A DNA stretch of 64,000 nucleotides, from the NCBI GenBank assembly GCA_021234155.1, contig JAJEKV010000035.1:12586407-12650406 (forward strand). Direction: 5' to 3'. The notes under the pieces are model-generated. The model had not been told where the DNA came from. It did no database searches and saw only the letters and a program-made list of their open reading frames with translations. Positions within the stretch are counted from its first letter, which is position 1; the number at the start of each line of letters is the position of its first letter. The DNA comes from Isoetes taiwanensis. Its lineage: Eukaryota; Streptophyta; Lycopodiopsida; Isoetales; Isoetaceae. The translations under genes and the position numbers were made by a program. Below are positions 31,762-44,089 of the stretch, piece after piece.

Positions 31762-33411
31762 TCTCAAGCATTTGTTTATATCAGCAACAATTTTCTTCTA
31801 TGCAAGGCTTTACTCATAGCTTTTTCATTATTTTTTTTGTTGATTGGATGATAATGTTGATCTCTTTATAAAGAGCTGAAGAAGCATTCTATTATGTTTC
31901 TTAAACAAATAAATACATAGATCATAAGCAGGTGCAATTTCATGTGACCCTTTTTGTTTGGTCTTAGAGTTCTCTAATTATTTTATGCAATTGACTTGTA
32001 ATTTAAACAAATTGTTGACGCAACAAAGGGTTGCTGCCCTCTAAACTTTAGTGAAATCTTAGGCCTAGCTTGTGAATGCGGTGGAATTTATGAAAATGGC
32101 GGCCTAAAACTATTCAGATAGCAAATTACTCCATGCCATAGGCACCATTACATGTGCAAACTCATAACTACAACAACAATGTTGTAAGCTAAAGACATAT
32201 TTAATAATGAGAATCACGAAAATCCAGCACCTTTGAAGTAATATTTGTTGTATCCTACACTCAATTCATCCTAAAGATTATCAAAATGCAAGATTGCAAA
32301 TTTTTAAGGAGAGGTTCAAGCATGGTGAAATATGTGCACAGATGCAGAAACATTTGCATCCCCAGCTCCTAGACATACAAATTGATTTGCCTTATTTTCT
32401 TTGGATGCTTCAATAGAATAACTTAGTTGCATATAACACATTTTCATAGTGGTGCAAGGCACGTTTTTGTGCACATAAAATGGTCATTCTTCACATGGCA
32501 TTTTCTTCAATCAAGAACGTGCTTGCTGCAAAACAAATACATTCAAGTAAAAGAACCAAATTTGATATCCAAATAAAAAAACACATGCTGCCTTTAGAAA
32601 AGCACGTGCTGCCTTGCAACTCCAAAACCTCAGAAAATGTCTTTTAACAAGAGAAATACAAAATATACTCATGTAATTTTTATTAAAAGTTCCACGGCGA
32701 CTGCATTGGTTGTATTTGGATACTCTGAAAGCTAGTTACTAGGAAATTATGGATACATGGAGGAAACTAGCCTTATGATACATGGAGGGCAAAAATTCAA
32801 GACATGCCAGAAAATAAAACATGTTGAAGAGGCATTTTCCCAGAATATAGAATAAATTAAGATCTGCAGAATACCCGGGGTGCTTCTATCCTAAACAGCT
32901 TTGCAAATGCATTAATAATTGAACAATCTGAAAGCACCTGTCCAAGAAGAGGCGCCTGAGGTTGAGCTGAGCATCCGCTATTGCAATCAAATACATGAGG
33001 TTTTGTTGTAGCTGTAGCTGGTATCAAATTGCCAAACTGCATACGACAGGCCCAAATAGTAAGAACACTAACTAATTTCTTAAGAACTGCAAATACAATT
33101 GAATATTGCATGCATGATGAGATAGTTGTTGTGCACACTCCTTCAGCGTGCCAAGATTTTGGTTATCAAGAATGGCTCGGATACTATTTATTTTCGTTTA
33201 AATACTGTGAAAAAGCATGCTTCATAAACCTTAAGATGGATACCAGACCAGAAAAACAGACACAATACATTCATCCAGCCAGGCCTTAACCGTTGAATCA
33301 AGAGCCTCTTGTAAATCGGCCTGTAGCCAATCGAGCATGGCTGATCAATAGCTGTTAGGGCGAACGGAAGAGGGAAATAGAGAGAGAGGGAAAATTTTGC
33401 TTAGGAAGAGG
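31762..33411. other. intergenic, no gene recognised
   Basis: AT-rich sequence after PIG-C. A minus-strand frame at 32857-33138 has an acceptor-like TGCAG before FGNLIPATATTKPHVFDCNS, but no family is recognised. Small A/G-rich tracts lie near 33370. Confidence 0.4.
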
Positions 33412-36400
33412 TTTTTTTTTTTTTTAAATGATTAATTTAACACTATCTTGTCCAGAACCTCTCATGCTAGGCATGAAGACAATTTGACAAAACTGATACC
33501 ATGGTCAGACTGAATACATGAAGTCCGACAAATGACTATTATTTCTATTAGGAAATATTTATACTCCTTGATTAAGGCGCAAACATACTTTAGTGAATAC
33601 ACCACGGTTCTATAACATTTGTAATGGCCTACTGCCTATCCATACACCTATCCATACACTGAGGTTGAATCCAATGTTGGAAATATCCCTGATCTTAGTA
33701 TTAATATCAAAGAATAACCAATACATCTTGGGGTAATTGACCCCATGAACACATTGATCTAAATCTAGTGGTGCAGACTAGTAGATGTAAATTAATATTG
33801 CAACTCCAATGTACACCCAAATGGGTGGGGAATTTCTTATTTTCGCAAATGAGCTTTAGCAGAATTCACATCTTACTCTATAATCATGTAGCTAGTCAGC
33901 AGAACTGCCACGTAGACTGGAAACTAAGACACACGCAAAAGAGACCCAACTGTGATTTGGACTTTCTCTCATCATTCCTAAGCAGACTCGAGATATGGAG
34001 GACCGATTCTATCTTATGTTATCCGACACTCCTAGTGAGGCAAAGAAAGGCAATAAACGGATAGTTCTCCCCAGAGTCGGGTAAGATCCGCTTTCAAAGA
34101 TCTAACCTAAGTCTTAAGCACGCTTCGCTTTGATGATTGTACTTCATGCATCTTAAATACGTATCGCAATAGCCTCGATACTCATAGTGCTAAATTAGAA
34201 CTCGTGGATAATATAGGTGTCCCAAAAATGGAATACTTAGATTCGCATCAAAACCCTTATACTTCAAGTTCGATGAAGATGCACCGAGGGAAGAACGCTT
34301 TACAGCCTAATTTGTTGCTTGCATGACCGACTCAATGTGCCGAAAGTATAATAAAACCATGGCTGATTACAAAGGCAACTATGGGCGTAAAAGAAATGCT
34401 TGTGGTAATAAGGCATTTATCGGGTAACAAGAAGCAAAGTGGCGCCCAAAGACCCAAAGACAAGAAATTACATGACAAAGACTCTACTATCGAGCTATCC
34501 ATACCCAAACTCAAAGAAGACTAAGACTATTCTTCCGATCAAGAAGACCTTCGTAAAACATATTCATATTTGAAATGGAAATCTAATATGTGAGATTTTT
34601 CTCGAATATACACATCGCTGAACTCGCCTGCTTTTCCTATACTTTAAATCAGGTTCACTCTATTAAATAAACACTTCAACTCTATCTCACATACATACTC
34701 TTATGCATTTCTGCTTTCCTAGTTCATTTCTCAGAAAAGAATGCAATGTATATTTTGCCAAGCTCCTCAGATTCAACTTGTTCTTCAAACATGCGCAAAA
34801 AAAAGGTTACAAAGGTGAACGGTGATAAACCGGGAAGTCTCATTGTACCTTTTGGCCCTTCATGCTTTACCACCCAAAGGTTAATGTCATGATTGATTGG
34901 CTGCAGGTACCGAGCTTCCCCTACCTTTGTCAATTTTTGTTTCTGCTATGCTTGAAGACCGTGGTTGTTTCTGGAGACCGGATGGGATTATACACTTTCT
35001 GAATGAAAGAGACAATGATGATCAAGCAAAATTTTTATGGTTTACTTTTTCTCAAAACCCCGATCTATCGTGGTAACTAGTACTTCCTCCTTTATTGTCT
35101 TGTTGCTCAAAAACTTTCCCCGGCCGCAACGCCGACGGTGAGTACATGAGCTCGATTTTAGCTAAGAGAATGACCTTCTTCCATAGTTTCGTGCTTTGTG
35201 TTTGATTATCTCATTGACTTTGGCCCGCGACTCATCAAGGGTTTTACACTGCACTCACTGCAGTTGTGTAAGGTTTCTGTTCAAGACTAATGGAAACTGT
35301 GGTGGTTGTTTAATCTTTGAGGCTTATCTCTTCCAGTTCGTGTCCTTGCTACAGTCTAAAACATGGGGAATAGACTTCTTGATTGAGGAAAGTTCTCCAT
35401 TCTTTTAACATAAAATACTTGATCTACTTTCCAAGCTCACGGATTTTACAGTTAGATTGGTTGGGGCAAACACAGGTAGAATGGGGCGGCCCCTTTATCT
35501 TAGCTTTGCTACTGCACTAGTTACAGCTTGGGGTATTTCATTCTATTCTGCTAACAGGCTGGTTATAGTGAGAATGAGTGCTTAAGACTTATTTGGCCGG
35601 CATCTTAGGTACTGTTTTTGCTTGTGGCTTGCCCAGTGGTGGAAAAGACTTGGGATATGTAGCATGCTAGTTCTTGAGCAGACTTTTTGTATGAAATCTT
35701 CCGGAGTTAACTTAAAGATGTGCAGAAAGCCGATTTCTCAAGATTAGTGTGCCTTAGCCTGAAACGTTGCCTTGCTGTTGTAGTGGACCTTCGATATGTG
35801 TGGCTGCTCTACCTTTGCTTATGATTTCCCAGGACTGATTTGAATGGTGGAACAGTTGTTGTTTGGAAAGGAGAACAAGATTTTATGTTGCCCTCTTCCA
35901 TCCCAGCTGGAAGAAGGTGTGATTTCAGAAAAGAGTATTCTTGAAAGCGCTTTGATTGGGCTTAAGGATCTAAAGAAGGCATTGGTACGGGAGGACCACA
36001 TGTTCTCACAGCTGCGTGCTAGTTGCAGGACTCCAGCTCAACCAGGAGTGAGGGCTTGAGGCCATTTCTAGTTTTGCTAAGAGCACAATAGAGACGGAAC
36101 CCAAGGAAGCAATCAGGTGAGTATAGTGGCTTGTGGACCACCCCGATGGGATAGGCATGGTCGTTTACATCCAAGAAGATAGTGAGAGTAGGAGCTCAGA
36201 AGTACAAGTAATTGGAAATGTGATCCGATTCTCCTAGTAGTACCGAAATCAGAGGCGTGTTTAATGTCGAAGTTAACGCGAGGGATGAAACTTCCACTAC
36301 CGCCTAGTTTGCTTGCATTTTCACCGAGAGGAGCTTGAAGGGGTATCGCCTTTGGGCAATATAAGATCACTTTTGTGGGGCGATTGTCATAAGGGTACCT

Positions 36401-37357
36401 TCCCCGATTTTCACACTTGGGTTTGCCATTGAATGACACGGTTAGGCTATCCGCTATTATAGAGCCCGAATAAATGTAATTTTTACATATTATTAATAAA
36501 AATAAAATACCTTGCCATCAAAAAAAAAAAAAAAAAAAAAACTTTCCCCGGTAACAAAACAGTTGATTTTCTCAATGTATCGTATATTTCCCCTTCATTT
36601 AGTATATCATGAAGTCACTATTATGATAGGCTGGCCAAATATATTTGCTTGGCAGTAGTTTTTGCAGACCTATCATAACTAATGTATTTGCCCAAGTATC
36701 AAACTGGCATTTTGCTGAAAACATATGGGATATTTTGATTTAGCATCTTGAATGGTACATCTTTATTTTGTAACTTAAAGAAGTCCTTTTTCTCTATTTT
36801 TCCTATGATTAATTGGATAACATGCTGCAGTAACAGCAACTTTATCATTCCCAAAATGGGCATATGCTGTAATAGCTTAACCAAATTATCTTCTCACTTG
36901 TATTTATGCTTTTTTACAAATTCGTGTTAGGTATAATACACCATTCTATGTGATGCAAGTGGACAGGCATAGGCTTATTGACCCTTAGTGGCTTTGTACC
37001 TATACTCCATGTATAAACTTATAGTAAAAAGATTCTTTTCTCCATGAGACATTATGATGTATCACTTATAAAATCGATTTATCAGACTATATGGTCCAAA
37101 TTGTTTGACTACTCTTAAAAAACTGAATTTAAATAACCAAGTGAAGGTTAAATGCATGCTTTAAACTGAAACGACCTAAAACTTTTCATATTGGTACTAT
37201 TTTATCAATGAGATTATTTCTACACTTCAAGATATCTGGTCATATAGGGGCTAGGGGAAATGGTTCACAATGTTTATGTAACATATGGTTATCCATATAT
37301 AGTATTTCTGTTCTTGGGTCACTTGACAAAAAGTTTTAAGATTTCTTTTCAAAACAA
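33412..37357 (+). repeat. direct repeat A of the RT element (5' copy)
   Basis: Matches 41610-46234 except for the retroposon at 35125-36540 and scattered differences concentrated at CAG/CTG triplets between 34050 and 35110. The final 800 bp (36552-37357) are nearly identical to copy B. Its copy of the acidic exon (from 34231) is frameshifted. Confidence 0.9.
35125..36540 (+). mobile_element. poly(A)-tailed retroposon in repeat A
   Basis: Absent from the matching place in repeat B. It ends in a run of about 20 A (36520-36540) and is flanked by AAAACTTTCCCCGG on both sides (35111-35124 and ending 36551), a 14-bp target duplication typical of LINE-driven insertion. Its roughly 1.4 kb contains broken frames (for example LEEGVISEKSILESALIGLK, 35904-35964) that I cannot assign. 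It could be a non-LTR element fragment or a processed transcript. Confidence 0.75.
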
Positions 37358-37635
37358 TGGCTTATGTTCTATGGAAATAAGTAACGAGACTAAAAGATTG
37401 TAGGTACCAGATTTGAATGCATATTCAAATATTTGGATTGATAAGACAGTGGACGGATTGACTGAAACTGATGCGTGGCCTAGGATTCTAGGCCAGGCCG
37501 GTTTTTTTTTAGATACTTCAATTCTCTAGTTTAACTGGAGTTGCCTGTATCTTTTAGTCTCTAACATATTTCCTGTCTACTTCATTCTAAATTTCAGCCT
37601 TGATAATCTGTACTCACAAATGCTGATTGTTACAG

Positions 37636-39166
37636 GAAGGCTTTGATGAAGAAACATTCATCATCATACCTCCCACTTGGAACAAAGAGCTGACCGATTT
37701 GGGATATGCAATGAGCAGAATGGAATGCCCTAACAATGCAGTACAGACCCTCATGTGTTGTATTAAAGACAACCGGGTACATGAGTACATACACGAGAAG
37801 GAAGCTTTGAGAAAGGAGGCAGATTTTTCTGCTGTCACACACCTTGGCTGCAGTGAATGGATATACCTAATTCCTGCCATCAACAAGGCCAAGGACGAGG
37901 AGTATATTGCTATTATTGATGAAGTATATAGCTCTCTACCCAGCAAAATATATAAATGGACAATTGAAGAAGACATCTGCAAAGCAAGGTTCAACAAAGG
38001 ACTTGTGGCACTCAGGGCAGCAAACAAAATAATTGACGACAATGAAGACGATAACCCTCTGCTACTGGCACAAGAAGAAGGTATGGACGATCCTTTTGGG
38101 GCTTCTCTTCTCTCTGAAAATGACAAGAAAGCTTTACAAGTGGAAAGCTGTGGGCTTGACCCTAACAGTGATAATTTCAATTTTACCTTGGAAAATTGTC
38201 TTCTGTTTCCTATTATACCTGAGAGATTGGTCGAAAATCAAGCATTGTTATATAATCAGGGCATCTGGCGATCAAAAAATTTTGGGGCACTTGCACCTAT
38301 CAGCAGAGATGCCTGGATCATTCTCGGAGGTGTTACAGCAGCCAAATTACTGCCACCAAGGTTGCAGCAGAAAAAATGGATAAATTTGTCAAAAAAGACA
38401 AAATTAAATTGGCAATTGACTGCAGATACTTTGATAAAACATGCAACAAAGAACCCTATATGTATATCAGTCAGAAGGGCCATCAGGCATATCCCACAGA
38501 AACAAGGGGTGACTTCTATGTTAAAAAGATGTGGAGGACCATGTGCCCATACCTAAAATGTGGATGTGAAAATCGTGGGAAAAACTTCAAGGATAAAAAA
38601 CTGCAGTGTAGAGACAACATGACCTGGATCGACCATGCCATCTGGTATATGTTCAATAACCTTGATGATTTGTTTCCTAACATGTCTGTTGCTGCTCAGA
38701 TGTTCTCTTTCACTAGCCTTCTCAAGACTACATTCAAAAAGAGCATCTTGGCGTATCTATCGTACTTGGAAATGAGGAACATATTTATTTCTATGACAAT
38801 GGAGTTGGCAGCGGACCCATGGGCTGACTTTAACCTCAATAAGACAAGGTGTAAGATGGTTGAAATTAGTGAGAAGACTATCAAACCAATAAGTTTTCTG
38901 AAAAGTACAAGAGTTCCAACTCCTACACATCGGGGCAAAAAACAGTACAGACAAGCACGTACAAGTATATCCAGTTGCTCCAATACCAAAATTAGCTGTC
39001 CACCAAGGATGACCATTGCTCCTGGTAGTGCCACAAAAAAGGAAAATGATTGTGACTCTATTGAGTACTTGGGGTCCAATAAAAATATTGAAGCCTCCGT
39101 CAATAAGGCTGCACCTCAAACTGAAAGTCGTGTTGGTGATGCACAAGGGCAGAAACTCAAATACTG
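37636..39166 (+). CDS. upstream ORF of the RT element, one frameshift
   Basis: It starts without ATG at a splice acceptor (TTGTTACAG|GAAGGC, 37636) and reads EGFDEETFIIIPPTWNKELT onward. Frame 1 continues cleanly to about 38370. From 38376 the sensible text moves to another frame (FVKKDKIKLAIDCRYFDKTC) and runs to a TGA at 39165. The change falls in a run of six A (38371-38376), so it could be one lost base, a sequence error, or slippage. The second part is lysine-rich with a cysteine cluster (CPYLKCGCENRG). There is no GIY-YIG or protease motif and the family is not recognised. It lies directly upstream of the RT and presumably serves the same element. Confidence 0.55.
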
Positions 39167-39346
39167 AGGTATTTATTACAGTTTAGAAATTCTACTTTTT
39201 ACATGTATTATGCACTTGTATATTTTGAGGTACTTTGTTACACTAGTAACTATAATGTATCTTACTTGAAGAATAGTGTACTTTTACTCCTATCTGCCAC
39301 TCGGCCTGATCAGTAAAGCTTTTTAGCTTCGATATCCAGTATCCAC

Positions 39347-41455
39347 ATGTATGCTACTCATAAAATGAGTACATATGTAATGAGTGATCCCCTTTATGAT
39401 TTTTTTCAGATCATCAAAACAATCACAAAGGATTGTTTAAGAAGAATGCATCTGAGTACAAAGGGTGCCAAAGAGAAGAAGAAAATCATCCACAGCATCT
39501 TTTTATCCAAAATTTTAGATAAAATTTGTTTACCCAAAATCTTCCATAACGTTCTTACAGATACTCTTGGAGAGATTGGCAGCAAAATTATGGAGGATAC
39601 CATGTTCAGTTGGAAATATACTGAAAACATGAGAGATATCTGCTATAAACCTTTCCCTATTTTTGCTACAGACCGGACCATCTGGTGTCCATGCAGCAAT
39701 CCCACTCTTTCGGAATACATAAACAAGCGAACAAGACATGTATGTACAACCGACCTCAAAATTGTACATAACAAAAAGCTTAGAAGGCTTTTCAAGAAAG
39801 GGCTAAACCACATTCCTAACAAGATGTTAGGAATGGAAGATTTCAAAAAAGAACTGGACAATACATGTACAAGTCTGTTCATGGCCCACAGATTTACCTT
39901 TCCATTTATCAAAGATGATACCATAGCCTATATTAGGGACAGGATCATATCTTCAGCAATATCCAGTATTAAACTGGTGTACAAAGATGATCGTTCAAGA
40001 TGTTTTGCACTAAATGATCCTTTGGTCGTCAGCAACCTAGAATGGTTGATCAAGAATTTTTACATTTCCGGCGTTGACAAGGCCACCAACAACCTTGCTT
40101 TCATCTGCCCAATGTTCATTAGGGATCTTGCCATCAAAAGGCTTAGTAGCAAGGATTTTCTCCGAGTTGACAAAACTCCTAAATTTGTTAAAGAAATGAT
40201 CAAGAATGACATTCTCCAATTAACCTGTATTGAAAGTTTCGAGCTTGAGAGACTCCCATACCTATTGGGCATATACAAAGCACACAAAGATGATTTTCGC
40301 TGGATTACAAATGCTCACGGTATAGTCTATACTGAAGTATCACAAGTTATTACAGCAGTTCTCAACAATATTCTGGATTTATGGCCAGAAGTCTCTAAAT
40401 GGGCATGTGCTAGAATCTGCACCCTACTCCCAGGAAAAGTATCTCCTAACTGGATTGTGGCATCCATATATGACGTTCTTCTTAATCTCCCCAGTATCAC
40501 CAAGTGCTACGAAAATATTCCCTTACAAGGTGTGAATGGAATCTGCCGAGTTATGGAACTAGTTTTTGAGACTACCTGGGCATACATGAAAAGTGTCAAC
40601 AAACATTATGACCTTTGGGTAAAAAAATGTCCTGATAGCCAGTTTATCAGTAAATGGTTCAAGCACGTTCCACAAGGCAAATGCTGGAGCAAAATAGACA
40701 TAAAGAATTTTTCTAACACTAATAGTTGGCTCCTCAACAATTGCTACATTAATATGGGAGTTGGCATTTGGAAACAAATATGTGGAATTCCTATGGGATT
40801 CTCCTGCAGCCCATGTTGGTGCAACTTATACCTTGCGTCGTTCGAGTTGAACTTCATAAAGAATCTGGCAAAACATGGAAAGTACAAGGAAATAGAAACG
40901 TTTAGATTCATTTTCAGATATATGGATGACCTGTTAGCAGTCAATTGCCCCATTATCAGAAATTTCCTGAAAAACACATTTACTGATGGAATCAAACAGA
41001 TACAAATTTATGACATGAACACCCTTGGTATCAAAGAGGAAACGTTTTTCAAAGATTGCAATAATGCAGACAAATGTTCTGGTTACAAGGCTAATTTTCT
41101 CAACATGACCATAGAAGTTATCAGCAGAGAACTTGGCGTATACAGGACCTACAAATTTGACAAAAGGGATAATTTACCTTTTACTGCACTAAAGTATGTT
41201 CATGCAAACAGTTGCAGACCATATCATCAAGCTTGCAATGTGATACTTTCTCAGATTATGCCATATTTATACATCAATTCGTGCCAGGCCTCTGCTACAG
41301 AAGATATAATTGGCTTACTCAACTGTTTCATCAAGAATGGTTTTGAACGAAATGGACTCAAGAAGAGAGTAATTCAGTATATACACAACAACGATTTCCC
41401 TGGCCTCAAGTTTAACAAGGATGCTTTACTGCAAAACATTAAGGGCAGACATTAA
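39347..41455 (+). CDS. reverse transcriptase, Penelope-like group (702 codons)
   Basis: One long uninterrupted frame. An acceptor (TTTTTTTCAG|ATC at 39412) suggests that the true exon starts there rather than at the ATG at 39347. RT landmarks in order: YLLGIYKAHKDDFRWITNAH (motif 1/2, about residues 305-324), ITKCYENIPLQG (motif A region, about 387-398), ICGIPMGFSCSPCWCNLYLA (motif B, about 482-501), FRYMDDLLAV (motif C with both aspartates, about 525-534), and a thumb with YKFDKRDNLPF and SCRPYHQACNVILSQIMPYL. The IPMG, YMDD and DKRD spacing matches a eukaryote-wide RT family close to Penelope-like elements. At motif A the residue aligned with the catalytic Asp (DxxxxYTNIP in relatives) is Ser. 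No endonuclease follows. Confidence 0.75.
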   Translation: MYATHKMSTYVMSDPLYDFFQIIKTITKDCLRRMHLSTKGAKEKKKIIHSIFLSKILDKICLPKIFHNVLTDTLGEIGSKIMEDTMFSWKYTENMRDICYKPFPIFATDRTIWCPCSNPTLSEYINKRTRHVCTTDLKIVHNKKLRRLFKKGLNHIPNKMLGMEDFKKELDNTCTSLFMAHRFTFPFIKDDTIAYIRDRIISSAISSIKLVYKDDRSRCFALNDPLVVSNLEWLIKNFYISGVDKATNNLAFICPMFIRDLAIKRLSSKDFLRVDKTPKFVKEMIKNDILQLTCIESFELERLPYLLGIYKAHKDDFRWITNAHGIVYTEVSQVITAVLNNILDLWPEVSKWACARICTLLPGKVSPNWIVASIYDVLLNLPSITKCYENIPLQGVNGICRVMELVFETTWAYMKSVNKHYDLWVKKCPDSQFISKWFKHVPQGKCWSKIDIKNFSNTNSWLLNNCYINMGVGIWKQICGIPMGFSCSPCWCNLYLASFELNFIKNLAKHGKYKEIETFRFIFRYMDDLLAVNCPIIRNFLKNTFTDGIKQIQIYDMNTLGIKEETFFKDCNNADKCSGYKANFLNMTIEVISRELGVYRTYKFDKRDNLPFTALKYVHANSCRPYHQACNVILSQIMPYLYINSCQASATEDIIGLLNCFIKNGFERNGLKKRVIQYIHNNDFPGLKFNKDALLQNIKGRH

Positions 41456-41534
41456 AGGTATTTTTCCTTTCGTGTTCTTTATTTCAATAAAAATATACAT
41501 TATTCTCATAGGGTTTGGCTGGACCTCTACTACA

Positions 41535-41559
41535 TAGTAGGGGTCTGCCTCCCCTACTA
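41535..41559. promoter_or_regulatory. hairpin 3' of the RT ORF
   Basis: TAGTAGGGG-TCTGCC-TCCCCTACTA: arms of 9-10 bp with a short loop, 80 bp after the RT stop codon and 50 bp before repeat B. It may be a transcript 3'-end or RT-recognition structure, but could be chance. Confidence 0.4.
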
Positions 41560-41990
41560 GTAAGGTTACTAAGACTGAGGTCAAAAGCCACCCTACGGTT
41601 GGCGGTAGGTTTTTTTTTAAAATGATTAATTTAACACTATCTTGTCCAGAACCTCTCATGCTAGGCATGAAGACAATTTGACAAAACAGATACCATGGTC
41701 AGACTGAATACATGAAGTCCGACAAATGACTATTATTTCTATTAGGAAATATTTATACTCCTTGATTAAGGCGCAAACATACTTTAGTGAATACACCACT
41801 GTTCTATAACATTTGTAATGGCCTACTGCCTATCCATACACCTATCCATACACTGAGGTTGAATCCAATGTTGGAAATATCCCTGATCTTAGTATTAATA
41901 TCAAAGAATAACCAATACATCTTGGGGTAATTGACCCCACGAACACATTGATCTAAATCTAGTGGTGCAGACTAGTAGATGTAAATTAAT

Positions 41991-44089
41991 ATAGAATAGA
42001 ATAGAATACATTTGTGTCCTTTGTGCCATAAGGCCCCTGGACTTGTGTAGCATGGGCGAGCTCCCTACAAGGGTGCTACTAGCACAACACGCTGTTACAA
42101 TGTAGCCTTTTCGGAAGGCTGACTTTTTCCTTTTAATACCGGCACCCCACTTTTACCTTTCTTTGCTTGGCAAAGGAAAGTGATCGTCGTTATCAATCAG
42201 CTTTTAGCCGAGTAATTTGTGTGAGGCTATATGAGTCGCTTTAAATGGATCATATTACAAGCCCTCTTTCACCGTGGTAATCATATTACAAGCCCTCTTT
42301 TCTCTCGTGGTACCTCTCTCAGGTTCCGGTCGTCATTCCGTGGATCGCGGCCCGCTAGATCACTTAGTGATTCTCGCTATCTTCATCGCCTTGTGGACCG
42401 GTTCTCCCCACTTTATATTCCTATATCCGTCCCCTCGATGTCTCCGTAAAATCGGGCAAATCACTAATCATATGATTCTCATCCTCTATTCTCCCCGCCG
42501 CAGATTCTCGTGATATCCCTGCCTCTCCTTGTCTACCCTCTCCACTGTCTTTTTTCTATTCTCAGATCATGGCTTCCCATCCTAAATCAAGCTAGCGGTC
42601 CCTTCTATTTTTCCCCTAGTTATCCCCTCAGATATATCCATGTCCTATTTGTTGGTCTCGCATTAAAAAACTCGTATGAGCTGGGCCTCGTTTGGGTCCC
42701 GTGAAAGGCGGCCATGCTCTTGTTGTCGTGGTTCCGCCCACTCCTCATTCCATCCCCTCTTCTATTAGGTCACCCGATTCAATCCCATTTGTCCTGGTCC
42801 ATGTTGCCACCTCCTTAAACCATCCTTTGCTTTCGAGGATATGTGATTTTGCTGATTCTATGATTGCAATCTTTGGATGCTTTTTCCTTGTGTCTGCCTC
42901 CGCGTTATCTCCGAAAGGTATCTTATAGTTCTCTCCCATGCTCTCACTTCCATCGGCCGCCCTGTTTCGAAAGTACCATGATTGTTAGTGGTGTGTTTGT
43001 CCTCACCCACGAATTCTGTCTGTGCCATTGCCTAAGAATTCCTTCCTCGCTTTTCCTAGTTTCTCTCTGTTAGGCTCCGGCCCCCATGCTTCGCTCCCAG
43101 ATAACTGGGTGGTAGCATATCGCGATCAATAGATAGCATTTGATATCCTGGGGGCCTTATTATTCTACTGCTACAAAAGTTTTTCATGTTGAAGTAGCTT
43201 CCTATAGCTGATTGAAATCGGCATTGGCTCCTTTGGTCCATTTCCCTCGCGGCCGCATGCGGTCATACCCTAGATATCTCAGATTCTCGTTGGTTCCTCT
43301 ATCTCGTTACCTTTATATTTAAAAGGTTTATGCCTGTTCTTGTGTCCAAAGATGACTATCTTAGTTTTTTTGCTAGATTCACCGCCGCCCTCAGATCCTC
43401 CGCTGCAATTGTTCTAGAATTTTGAGCAGTCTATGCATTCCTTTGTTCTTTTGTTGCCATCATACTAAGATCATCCGCAGTATAGCATTATTGGTACCTT
43501 TTCGTGTCTCCTAGCGCTGGGGCATGCTCTCATCCCTCCTCGCGCTCGCTATGTATCCCCTCAGAGTGCGCCTATATATATTCCAAACAAAGGTTGGGGA
43601 TAACTGCATCCCCTGCTTTACCCCCTGCGGTCACAAAAAGTTATCGGGTCCGCCCTTCCCGCTCCATTTTAGCATACACCTTGTGGTATAGTCTTGCTAT
43701 GGATCCTACCATATCTCTGGCCCGTGATGTCCATCAATCTCTTTAGCAGCTTCTCTCTCGAACCAGATCGAATGCTTTTCTCAAATCTACAAAGCAGCTA
43801 GATTTTTTTTTCCCTCGTAATTTGTTCTCCGCTTCTATTAATATCCGTGAGGGTCACTAGATGATCCGTGGGTTGAGTGCTCTGCCTCAACCCCGCTTGC
43901 CCCTCAGGTTTCTCATATTTCCTTCTTTACGCCCCATTTCTTTAGTTTATTATCCAATACCTTTCCAAACCATTTTGTGAAAATCGAGCTTACCATTATT
44001 GTTCTGTAATTCCCTGGATCTTTTCTATTCCCTGTCTTATGTAAAGGTATGACTCTGTTGTATGTCCATCTGTCTGGGAGTCCTGTATG
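41991..44089 (-). mobile_element. 5'-truncated LINE with TTCTA-repeat tail, in repeat B
   Basis: Repeat A reads straight through (GTAAATTAATATTGCAACTCC), so about 2.1 kb was inserted here. The minus strand begins in RT text at 44089 (LPDRWTYNRVIPLHKTGNRK, then DPGNYRTIMVSSIFTKWFGK), continues through a damaged motif A/B region (about 43900-43700) and ADD-like motif C (about 43480), and ends at 41991 with tandem TTCTA units (plus strand ATAGAATAGAATAGAATA). A target duplication of at most 2 bp is seen. Frames are heavily broken. Confidence 0.8.

Noticed and set aside
37614..39146. Long minus-strand frames (188, 135 and 129 codons) across the RT element core
   Set aside because: They lie antisense to the coding ORF and show no recognisable protein.
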